Shown here: in pieces, positions 27,747 to 36,155 of the stretch | Layout: each line of letters opens with the position of its first letter | Position numbering within the stretch: the stretch's first letter is position 1 | Assembly: GCA_021840255.1 (NCBI GenBank) | Contig: JAKBYX010000003.1 | Location: 123,180 to 187,179, forward strand | Direction of reading: 5' to 3' | Length of the DNA: 64,000 nucleotides | Source of the DNA: Nitrospirota bacterium | GTDB lineage: Bacteria; Nitrospirota; Thermodesulfovibrionia; Thermodesulfovibrionales; JdFR-88 | The notes under the pieces: model-generated | The model's input: only the letters and a program-made list of their open reading frames with translations | Database searches by the model: none | Told to the model about the DNA's origin: nothing | Position numbers and translations under genes: made by a program

Positions 27747-28084
27747 ACCATCCGGGTGTGCGCTGTGAGAACTGCATCGATATTGAGGAGGTGGACGGGG
27801 TTGCGGCGCCGTGCAGAGGGGGAAGTCAAAATGGATTCCCGCTTAAGACGTGCGGGAATGGCGTCATGCCCGAGGACAGTAATCGGGCATCCACTTTGGA
27901 GTTCCCTGGTTGCCCTATTCCTCCTCTTTCCGCTGAGGAACTCCGGATACTCGATATGCGGGGGCTGCTTTCTGGCCTCAAAGGCTTGGTGGACGCTGGA
28001 ACGGTGCTTATGATGCATCATGCAACGCTTGAGGACCTGAGGGCTCTGGCCGCGGTGGAAGACGGCTTGAGGGAAAAGAGATAA
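27339..28084 (+). CDS. Tail assembly chaperone, -1 frameshift product (gpGT-like)
   Basis: Slippery A_AAA_AAC 27713-27719; fusion reads ...EEAKQMAKN|LLAHIRFRLDHPGVRCENCIDIEEVDG... Confidence 0.78.
27713..27763 (+). promoter_or_regulatory. Programmed -1 ribosomal frameshift signal
   Basis: AAAAAAC (27713-27719), 5-nt spacer, 12-bp stem 27725-27736 / 27752-27763, loop holds the 0-frame TAG. Confidence 0.82.
27835..27898 (+). repeat. Composite palindromic repeat, copy B, in-frame in the chaperone extension
   Basis: ATTCCCGCTTAAGACGTGCGGGAAT + CATGCCCGAGGACAGTAATCGGGCATCCACTTTG. Confidence 0.9.
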
Positions 28085-28163
28085 GATCCGATGCGTTAGG
28101 GGCGAGAGGTTCGAGAAAGGTCCTCACGCTCTCAAAAAGAGCAACAGCAGGGAGAAGATAAAC

Positions 28164-28901
28164 ATGGCAAAAATAAGGATCGGGCGAAGAACGGGGACAG
28201 AAGCGGATGCGTTTGGCATGTATGGCGGCGGCCTGGCATTCCAGGATGCGGGCACATTGCAGGATTTGGGAAACACTCAGGTTTTTTTTAGTGATGAGCC
28301 GTCAGCCGATGCGGCAATTGATGACAATATAGCCTCCCTCGATAGTGCCGTTTTTTCCTTGAGCGGCTCTTTCTTATCTGTCGATCAGGATTTTAACAAT
28401 ATGGCAGGCTCTATTGATTCTGACATGAACAGCATGTTCAGCGATGCGGATACGAGCGCCTTTATGAGAGACGGAGGAGGACGAAGCACCCGGCTCAGCC
28501 GCAAAGAAGGGAGGGGCAGCAGTGACTCAAGTGCGTACGATACTGCCGGTATGTATGCCCAGGCCCAGGCCGGACTTGCTGAGGCAATGAACCCTGACCT
28601 GGAAAGCGAATTTGGAGAATCCTTTGCCAACGCACTGCAGCTGCAATACCAGGCCCAGGTGAACGCCTATAACGACCTCACTGGCATGAACGTGGTGAAG
28701 GCCCCCGGCACGGGAGAGCAGGTCAGTACCGGAGCCGGCACGGTAAACGTGAACATCTCCGGCCTGACGATACAGGGCGCCGGTGATCTGAGCAATGTGA
28801 CTGACCTGTCGGGCCAGATAGAAACCGCCATCGCACAGAACATCCAGCGCAACACAAGCCCCATAACCACGGCACTAAAGGAGGCGGGTTTCCAGCGATA
28901 A
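28164..28901 (+). CDS. Short tape-measure-like protein
   Basis: Position after chaperones; C-terminus VNVNISGLTIQGAGDLSNVTDLSGQIETAIAQNIQRNTSPITTALKEAG resembles tape-measure C-termini. Confidence 0.45.
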   Translation: MAKIRIGRRTGTEADAFGMYGGGLAFQDAGTLQDLGNTQVFFSDEPSADAAIDDNIASLDSAVFSLSGSFLSVDQDFNNMAGSIDSDMNSMFSDADTSAFMRDGGGRSTRLSRKEGRGSSDSSAYDTAGMYAQAQAGLAEAMNPDLESEFGESFANALQLQYQAQVNAYNDLTGMNVVKAPGTGEQVSTGAGTVNVNISGLTIQGAGDLSNVTDLSGQIETAIAQNIQRNTSPITTALKEAGFQR

Positions 28902-28902
28902 A

Positions 28903-30219
28903 ATGATGAAATCCTGCTATCAAAACATCCTCGAATCCTCCACTGTCTCCCTTTCCCAGGGCAGCCAGAACAATTCCTATCCGCTCTACCGGCTTTACGA
29001 CCGGGACATAGGGCGCATGTTCGCGGGATCCGCCGCGGCTACTACGGAGGTGAAGGCGGAACAGGGCGCGCTTATTCAAAACGCGATTGATTCCCTCTTC
29101 ATCCCCGCCGGGCATAATCTGGGCGGGATGCAATGCAACTTAAGCTTTTCAGACGATGACACCACTTACACGCAGGCCTTCCCGAATCTGCTCCCTTACA
29201 GCCAGGATTTTGAAAACGCTTGGTGGCAGAAAGATAATACGACCGTTACCGCCGATGCCGGTGCGGACCCGCTTTACGGAACACGGACGGCTGACCAGAT
29301 ATCGGATGGGACCGCAACCGGCATCCATGATCTTTTTGATGGCGCTCTCAGCGTTTATAATGGCGTTGTTTACACATTTTCGATCTATGCCAAATACATT
29401 TCCATGCAATATCTGCAGCTAACGATGGGGCGCGCCACCACAAGCGCGATCTATGCGAATTTTGACATTAAAAACGGATTGGTTTCCTTGCCCGTTTTAA
29501 TGGCGGGAAGCGGCGCTGTTGCAGTTTCTGCGAAGATAACGCCGGTAGATGGCGGCTGGTACAGGTGCGAGATCACAGGGTCCACCAATGATGCATCTTA
29601 TTTAAGGGCATTTTTTAACCCGTCAGATTCGGCTTCCTTTGCGCCTTCATACACTGGCAACAACAACACCATCTACCTCTGGGGAGCGCAGCTGGAAGCG
29701 GCCCCCTCCAATAATACCGCAAGCAATTATAACGGCACGTTCGGCTCCGCCCAGACGCTCACCCCCTCCGGAAGCGGTCTTATCCAGTATGGGTTCCCGC
29801 AGGCCATGACGCACCGGTACTGGAAGTTCACCATAACAAACCCCTCCGTTGCCCCCCAGTTCGCGGAGCTTTTTCTCACATCCACCTACACCTGGGAGAA
29901 ACTCCCGGCGCGCCCCGGAGGGCCCTTTGACGATGTGTTCAACGTGAAGAACGAGACCACGGCAAGCGGCCTGGACCGGTTTCTGGTATTCGGGAACTCC
30001 AGGCGGCAGCGGGTTTATAAAGTGGTGAACGCAGGAGCCACCCAGCAGGCGAATATTCTGGCCTTGAACGCCGCGTGGGCGGGATCAAAACCCTTCTGGC
30101 TCTATGACCACGAGGGCAACTGGATATACGGCAGGCTCAGAAAACCGATAGGGCTAAAGGAGACGGGCGCGGGCAAGTTCGGGTTCGATTTTGACTTTCT
30201 GGAGGTGCTGGGGTCATGA
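28903..30219 (+). CDS. Minor/distal tail protein with lectin-like insertion
   Basis: FSDDDTTYTQAF...YWKFTITNPSVAPQFAELFLTSTYTWEKLP scaffold interrupted by a ConA-like/CBM segment (NLLPYSQDFENAWWQKDNTTVTADAGADPLYGTRTADQISDG...). Confidence 0.6.
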   Translation: MMKSCYQNILESSTVSLSQGSQNNSYPLYRLYDRDIGRMFAGSAAATTEVKAEQGALIQNAIDSLFIPAGHNLGGMQCNLSFSDDDTTYTQAFPNLLPYSQDFENAWWQKDNTTVTADAGADPLYGTRTADQISDGTATGIHDLFDGALSVYNGVVYTFSIYAKYISMQYLQLTMGRATTSAIYANFDIKNGLVSLPVLMAGSGAVAVSAKITPVDGGWYRCEITGSTNDASYLRAFFNPSDSASFAPSYTGNNNTIYLWGAQLEAAPSNNTASNYNGTFGSAQTLTPSGSGLIQYGFPQAMTHRYWKFTITNPSVAPQFAELFLTSTYTWEKLPARPGGPFDDVFNVKNETTASGLDRFLVFGNSRRQRVYKVVNAGATQQANILALNAAWAGSKPFWLYDHEGNWIYGRLRKPIGLKETGAGKFGFDFDFLEVLGS

Positions 30220-32600
30220 CCACCATCCTTCAGGCACGGGATTCCTCCCGCATAAAGCCGGTCTACCTGGTCCAGATAACCCTTAAAAACAGCGGGCCCA
30301 CCCTTTATTTCTCGGACCGGAACATCACTGTAGGAGGCCAGCTTTACGAGGATTATCTGCATGACCTCTCCGGACTCGCCCAGGAGCTCAAGCGGGCGGA
30401 CTCCACGGCCCTGAACGTGAACCTGGAACTGGGCTTCCATAACGACAAGATAAGCTATAACGGCACCGATTACGCCCACCTGATAGATCTGGGGACAACG
30501 TATCCCTTCGAGACCAGCATATGCAGCATCTACGAGACTTATCTGGACGATAGCCAAAACCCGTCAGACACCGTGCTTATCTTCAAAGGGGTCCAGGACT
30601 GCCCGGCGAACATCGACCTGATGGGCTTTAAGTGCAAGGTAAGCACGATGCCCATGTATATGGACGCCCGCTGGCAGCAGGTGCAACTTGACACCGTGGA
30701 CTTCCCGGCCGCAACGGACGACGTGGGCAAATGGGTGCCCATCGTCTACGGCAGCGACATCCTCATACCCGCGCTAAGAGTGGATTGGAGCAAGACCACC
30801 CTGGTTTCCTCCATCGCGGCCACCGATACCTCCATGGAGATCACGGATGTGACCGGTTTTTCCGATTCAGGTTCCATAATGATCGACGACGAAGTCATTG
30901 CTTACACGGCAATCAGCAGCCGCATGTTGACGGGGATTACACGCGGAGCGTCTGGCACTTCAGCATCGCCCCATGGGGCGAATGCGGATGTGGTGCCGTA
31001 CCAATCTTCTTATGACTGGGTGCTTGCGGTCCATCCCCTTCAGTCGGTGGGAGATATCTTTGCCGAGATGGGCGGTAAACTGTGGCTCGTTACCAGCGGC
31101 ATTTCATCGCTCTTCGACGCGGACGGCTATATGAAGCTCCGGGCTTCCTCTGCCATAGGCGTGGGAGGAGTACTGGACAATATAAGCCTGGTGAACACCA
31201 CCGTAATAAACGACGGGATAACGGTAAACGACAGCATATCGCTGAACGATCCGGACCATTCCCATTCCATGACCGCGGGTGATCCGGTAATCGGCTCAGG
31301 CGCCGCAATCTCGGACAACGGTAACATTTCATGGTCGGGCAGCGCGGGAAATGTGATAGACCAGTGCGACACCACCTACATAAAGGCCCTGGGAAAATCC
31401 TTTTCCGGATGGGGGAAGATACAGATCAACTTCCCGGCCTACTCAGGGGCTGAGCCCACGGCGGTATACCTATGCATCACGCACCAGACCTATAGCGGCG
31501 GCGCAGTCACTGCGAGGGTCAGCGGCGATAATTCCACCTGGTACAATATAGACGGCTCTCAGCAAAAGGAGACGCAAAAGATATACTTTGGCACCACTGT
31601 GCCGTCCTCAATGTGGGCATATTTCAATAACCCAAGCGGCTCGACCGTTATGTACATGCAGGTCTTTGAGATGTGGCTGGAAGTGCACACGAGAGGAACG
31701 GCCTTTGCAACCGCCGGGATATCCAAGCAGGGCACCGTCACAAAATCCGGCACAGTCACCCTGAGCGGAGATGTTACGAAAGGCGGCACCGTCGTATCAA
31801 CCGTAACGGTAGAGCGCCTGCACGCGGTGGTAAACGGCTATGCGGATGACGCAAACGGCACGTACACCGGGACGGCCGGGGCGGTGATCGAGCGGCCGGA
31901 TTCCGTGATAAAGCACTTTTTGGAAGTGGCAAGCGGGCTATTTTCATCCGCAGATATAGACCCTGCTTCATTTTCCGCCGCTGGGGACTGGTACGCCACG
32001 AACGGCTACCAGTTGGCCTTCGCCCTGGATAAGAAGGTAAAGCCATCCCAGTGGCTCTCCCAACTGGCCCGGGAGAGCCGCAGCACGCTTGTTTATAACG
32101 CGGGCTTTTGGGAGCTTAACGTCATCCGGGATGCCGCGCCTGCCGCGGTGAAGACGATCTCCAAGGCTGACTTGGCCGGGCAAAACGCTATGTTCACCTT
32201 CGGGAAGACGGACTGGCAGAAGATCAGCAACTATTTAGTGGCATCCTTCGACAAGCAGTACACGACGATACCAGGGAAGAGCCAGTCCGGATGGCTGGGG
32301 ACGGCGCTGGCCCAGGACGCAACGAGCCAGGGCACCTACGGGATATTCAAAAAGGAGATACAGTTTGAGGCGGTCCGCACCCCCGCGATGGCACAGAGCG
32401 TATTAAATCACATGCTTCTGGAGGCCAAAAATCCGAACCTCACAGTTACCTTCCCGGTGTTCTGGGAGAATTTCGACCTGAAGGTGGGGGACACCATAGC
32501 CATAGAAAATGATATATTTGGCGGGGCGCTCTTTTTCATCGAGCAGATCATCCGCAAAGACGCATTCAGGGCTACGATAAAGGCGGTCGGGTGGTGGTAA
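30216..32600 (+). CDS. Large distal tail / receptor-binding protein
   Basis: ATGA overlap with upstream; IMIDDEVIAYTAISSRMLTGITRGASGTSASPHGANADV; tail-hub-like C-terminus. Confidence 0.6.
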   Translation: MTTILQARDSSRIKPVYLVQITLKNSGPTLYFSDRNITVGGQLYEDYLHDLSGLAQELKRADSTALNVNLELGFHNDKISYNGTDYAHLIDLGTTYPFETSICSIYETYLDDSQNPSDTVLIFKGVQDCPANIDLMGFKCKVSTMPMYMDARWQQVQLDTVDFPAATDDVGKWVPIVYGSDILIPALRVDWSKTTLVSSIAATDTSMEITDVTGFSDSGSIMIDDEVIAYTAISSRMLTGITRGASGTSASPHGANADVVPYQSSYDWVLAVHPLQSVGDIFAEMGGKLWLVTSGISSLFDADGYMKLRASSAIGVGGVLDNISLVNTTVINDGITVNDSISLNDPDHSHSMTAGDPVIGSGAAISDNGNISWSGSAGNVIDQCDTTYIKALGKSFSGWGKIQINFPAYSGAEPTAVYLCITHQTYSGGAVTARVSGDNSTWYNIDGSQQKETQKIYFGTTVPSSMWAYFNNPSGSTVMYMQVFEMWLEVHTRGTAFATAGISKQGTVTKSGTVTLSGDVTKGGTVVSTVTVERLHAVVNGYADDANGTYTGTAGAVIERPDSVIKHFLEVASGLFSSADIDPASFSAAGDWYATNGYQLAFALDKKVKPSQWLSQLARESRSTLVYNAGFWELNVIRDAAPAAVKTISKADLAGQNAMFTFGKTDWQKISNYLVASFDKQYTTIPGKSQSGWLGTALAQDATSQGTYGIFKKEIQFEAVRTPAMAQSVLNHMLLEAKNPNLTVTFPVFWENFDLKVGDTIAIENDIFGGALFFIEQIIRKDAFRATIKAVGWW

Positions 32601-32647
32601 TTCAGGCAGCGAGAGACAAATGGAAAGAAGGCAGGTTTCAGATTTTT

Positions 32648-33439
32648 TTAAAGCGCCTGCGCTCCGATCGAAATTCCGTCTTCGATCCTGATATTAAGGG
32701 CAAGCCCTTTTAGTGAGAGCCTGTATACGCCGGGAAGCGGGACCGCTTGCCAGTCTATACCCTCCAGCAGGGTCTTTAATCCGCCTGAATCCGACGATAT
32801 CCTGACGCCAGAAAGCTTGCCGTCCGGCCCGTATGACAGAAGGATTTTTGCGGCGGTCCCGTCATACCGGATGCCTGTTTCTTTTTTTATCTTCTCCGCC
32901 AGGAGGGCTTCCAGCTTCGACTGCATGCCGTTTAAAAAACCGGACTTCGCTGGCGCGGCCAGCCATGGGTTCGGCTCTACAGAGGGCCGCCACATTATTA
33001 AAGGGTGCGGCCGCATCCACATGTTCCGGCGCATCATTATATTTTGAAACAGGGCAGCACGCGGCTGGTTTGAGTTTATCTGAGGGTCCTGCGCTTGCGT
33101 CTGCACCGCGGTTTCTGCAATAGTCTTTACAGGGGCAGACGTGGCCGGTAGTGTTTTGTGTTTTGCATTGGCCGCAACGTCTTTCTGCCGGTTATCAGCC
33201 TTTTCCATTTTATCTGCTGGAGCTGTTTTTTCAGATGTGGCGGTTCTTTCCGGCACGGCGACCTGTTTAGTGGCCGGTTTTACCGGATGCAGTCCGGGGG
33301 ATGCCTGCTCCAGGCTCACAATGATCCTGCGAGGAAGGAATTTGCTGCCTCTCATGGCACTGCCGCTTGCCGCCACGATTCCTCCTATAAGAAGCAGGTG
33401 AAGCGCTATGGACCAGGGGAGGGTCTTTGTTATGGTCAT
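32648..33439 (-). CDS. TonB-like energy-transducing protein
   Basis: N-terminal TM (ALHLLLIGGIVAASG), Pro/Lys/Thr-rich linker, C-terminal LLSYGPDGKLSGVRISSDSG. Confidence 0.5.
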   Translation of the reverse strand: MTITKTLPWSIALHLLLIGGIVAASGSAMRGSKFLPRRIIVSLEQASPGLHPVKPATKQVAVPERTATSEKTAPADKMEKADNRQKDVAANAKHKTLPATSAPVKTIAETAVQTQAQDPQINSNQPRAALFQNIMMRRNMWMRPHPLIMWRPSVEPNPWLAAPAKSGFLNGMQSKLEALLAEKIKKETGIRYDGTAAKILLSYGPDGKLSGVRISSDSGGLKTLLEGIDWQAVPLPGVYRLSLKGLALNIRIEDGISIGAQAL

Positions 33440-33500
33440 ATTCCGGTTGTGTCCATCTGTTTAGTCATTCCCCTTAACGGGTGAATTCACTTGGTAAAGT

Positions 33501-33531
33501 GAGAGGGCATGGCGTGAGGCCATGCCCTCTC
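33501..33531 (+). terminator. Rho-independent terminator
   Basis: GAGAGGGCATGGC-GTGAG-GCCATGCCCTCTC, then CGGTTTTTT. Confidence 0.85.
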
Positions 33532-33552
33532 CGGTTTTTTAAAAAAAGGTTC

Positions 33553-35619
33553 CTACATCTGCGGAGGCGACATCAGCTCCATTATCGCCTTCTGCTGGGC
33601 GCTGGATATCGCCGTGCTTCCATTCGTTGTCCCTGTTATGGCCTTTGCTATGTTGGAAAGGGCCTTGTCCAAGTTCTGCTGGGCCGCTCCCTGGTTGCCC
33701 ATGTTCCCCCCGGCGGCCTGCTGGGCATTCATCTGTATGTCCTGCACCACCTGTATGTCCTGCTGGATGGCAAACATTATCCAGTAGGGGTAGGGGTTCT
33801 GCTGGCAGTATTGCGAAGGCTCCTCGCCTTCGCTGGTCAGCGGCTCAGTCTGTCCATTTGGCTGAGAGCCCGGCTGGCCGAAGCAGGAAAGAGCGGGAAC
33901 CCAAGTCGCGTTATTGGCAGGCGTACATTGTTGTGAATTGTAGATACTGCAACTGGAGGCCACCCATACGCCGGAGCTTTGACAACCGGTATCGGTGTTG
34001 TTAGACGGTCCGCCGTTGCAGTAGCCGGACATCCAATTTCCGCCGGCCGATGTACATGCGCTTGAATTAGTGATTGCCGAGGTGTCGCAGTAGCCGGCCC
34101 ATCCGGTGAGCATCTGGTCATTGGGGTACTTTGTTTTCAGGGCGTTGAAATCCGTAGTGTCCCTGTTATATGACATGCTGCCGCCGTTTTTAAGCAGATT
34201 GGACGTCCAGTCCGCAAGGATGACCATGTTTATGGGCCAGTTGACCTGCCCGCTTGGGGTGAACCATTTGAACATGCCCCACTGGGCGTCCATATGGGCA
34301 AGCACCGTAGTGCACGCTGTAGTGTTTGGCTGTATCTGAGAGGTCGGGTCATCTGTCGGGGCACTTGAGCCAAGCGCCGTGCAGATGTTGCTTATCATGT
34401 TGCTGGGGTCGGTCCCATCGTACTGCCACGTCCCGTTGCTGTTAATTATCCCTATCCTCTGGTTGCTTGCCTGGATATCGGACTGGAACTGATTGAAGTC
34501 GTTCATCGTTGTGTTTTGCATTTCCTGAGAAGCCGCGTTCATGACGGCGGGAGATGCGGCCACTCCATTTGCAAAGGCGGCCTCATTGAAGTTCTCCATG
34601 GCGGAGTCGACCGCGTTTTGAAGGGCGGTTGCCGCGTTCTGGAACTGGGTAACGTCGCTGCCCGTTGCGCCAAGGAGGGTCATGGCGTTCTCATACTTCT
34701 GTATGGCCACCTGCTCGCCCAGTTTTTGAAGGCCTGTGCCGACGCTGTCCTGGATCTCCACAGGGGTGGATGAACTCGCCCATTTAGTGGGGTCCATTAA
34801 ATAAGGCACCACATAATTGCCCATGGCATCGGTGCCTTCAATTATCCAGCCCGCATGGATGCCGGTGTCCGTTGGAGACTTCGTCGCCTGCACCAGGGTG
34901 GAAAGTATCAGGGAGGAGGCCTTGCCCATGTCTTTCTCAGACGTCGAGTTGCTTATGGTGGAGGCAGCCTCCTTCAGGAACTTGGTGTAGCCGGAGTTTG
35001 GGTCGGCAAGGTCCTGCACTATGTTTTTGCGGTACTCTCCGAGAGTTGTGGCGTTTACGATATTGCTGTGATTGGTCGTCAGAGAGTTCACAAAACCATA
35101 TTCGATGCCCTGCCCGGCATACTTGGCGATGTTTTTAAGGTCTTGGGACGGTATGTCAGTGGTCTGCACCGCGGTAAAGAAAAATACCGCAAGGATGGGG
35201 TCATCGGTGCCGGCCGCGCTGAAAGCCGTTTTAAGCGCAGCGGCCTGCGCGTTCGTGACGCCGGAGATGCCGAGGGGCATATTGGAGTCCTTGGTAGGGC
35301 ATGGGACCACCGATTCGCGGACCACTCCGTTTGCAGCCGTTACGTAATCCGGGGCTCCGGCCGGGGCAGCGACGGTCACGTCCATGAAGTTACAGCTTGA
35401 GTTGTCTGGCACGCCGGATAGAGAAAAATTGACGATGCCGCTTGAGTTTGCTATCCCCGTTGTAGAATAGGCGGCAGGGTTCACCTGCCCGTTAGAACCT
35501 ATGGTGGCAAAGTTTATCGTATATGTTTCGCCAGACTTTAAACCGCTGACCGCAAAGGCGCTGCCGCAGAAGGCAAGAACGCCCGCCAGGACCGCCATTA
35601 ACAAAACGGATCTTCTCAT
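33553..35619 (-). CDS. Large exported protein of unknown function
   Basis: Signal peptide MRRSVLLMAVLAGVLAFCGSAFAV; Cys/Trp mini-repeats near C-terminus. Confidence 0.75.
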   Translation of the reverse strand: MRRSVLLMAVLAGVLAFCGSAFAVSGLKSGETYTINFATIGSNGQVNPAAYSTTGIANSSGIVNFSLSGVPDNSSCNFMDVTVAAPAGAPDYVTAANGVVRESVVPCPTKDSNMPLGISGVTNAQAAALKTAFSAAGTDDPILAVFFFTAVQTTDIPSQDLKNIAKYAGQGIEYGFVNSLTTNHSNIVNATTLGEYRKNIVQDLADPNSGYTKFLKEAASTISNSTSEKDMGKASSLILSTLVQATKSPTDTGIHAGWIIEGTDAMGNYVVPYLMDPTKWASSSTPVEIQDSVGTGLQKLGEQVAIQKYENAMTLLGATGSDVTQFQNAATALQNAVDSAMENFNEAAFANGVAASPAVMNAASQEMQNTTMNDFNQFQSDIQASNQRIGIINSNGTWQYDGTDPSNMISNICTALGSSAPTDDPTSQIQPNTTACTTVLAHMDAQWGMFKWFTPSGQVNWPINMVILADWTSNLLKNGGSMSYNRDTTDFNALKTKYPNDQMLTGWAGYCDTSAITNSSACTSAGGNWMSGYCNGGPSNNTDTGCQSSGVWVASSCSIYNSQQCTPANNATWVPALSCFGQPGSQPNGQTEPLTSEGEEPSQYCQQNPYPYWIMFAIQQDIQVVQDIQMNAQQAAGGNMGNQGAAQQNLDKALSNIAKAITGTTNGSTAISSAQQKAIMELMSPPQM

Positions 35620-35654
35620 AAAAATAAAACACTCCGCTCCTCTTTGATTGTTTT

Positions 35655-35810
35655 TCATTTTGCGCTCCCGTTGACCACTGTGCCTACTGATGCTCCTCCA
35701 CCGCTGCCGCCGTTGCCGGAGGTTGTGCTTCCGCCCCCCCCGCACCCTGACATCACTGCCAGCGCCAATACCAGAAGCGCCATGCTAAAAATAGATATAA
35801 TCTTCTTCAT
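35655..35810 (-). CDS. Small lipoprotein
   Basis: MKKIISIFSMALLVLALAVMSGCGGGGS lipobox. Confidence 0.65.
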   Translation of the reverse strand: MKKIISIFSMALLVLALAVMSGCGGGGSTTSGNGGSGGGASVGTVVNGSAK

Positions 35811-36054
35811 AAACCTTTCCCACCTCTCCTTTCGGCTGTTTGCCCCCGGAATATGCACCGGAGGGCAGTTTGAATTTTTTTAGGAAATCCGGACCCCTCT
35901 GGATTTTCTTTTCCTTATCGGCCCGCTAATGAAAAACTTTAATTATGGAACGTTAAAGTTTATTTATAAGTGAGATATGTGATTCAGGTCACAAGAAATG
36001 GATAGAGAGCGTATCCCTTCATGGCAAACGAGCGACTACAAAGAAACAGCGAAT

Positions 36055-36085
36055 TCCTTACATTCGATGCCCGGAGGGCATAAAA
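36055..36085 (-). repeat. 31-bp dispersed repeat, copy 2 (inverted)
   Basis: Reverse complement TTTTATGCCCTCCGGGCATCGAATGTAAGGA. Confidence 0.85.
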
Positions 36086-36155
36086 TAGAAGGATTTCAGG
36101 TTTTTTGTTTTCTGTTTTTTTGACCTGATTTTTGCAGGCAAGATCGATCCTGCGG

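Noticed and set aside
34855-35400. Plus-strand ORF antisense to the exported 689-aa protein
   Set aside because: Shadow ORF; composition reflects the opposite-strand gene, no domain recognised.
10832-36085. 31-bp repeats as prophage attL/attR
   Set aside because: They are inverted relative to each other, and no integrase is seen; site-specific integration gives direct repeats.
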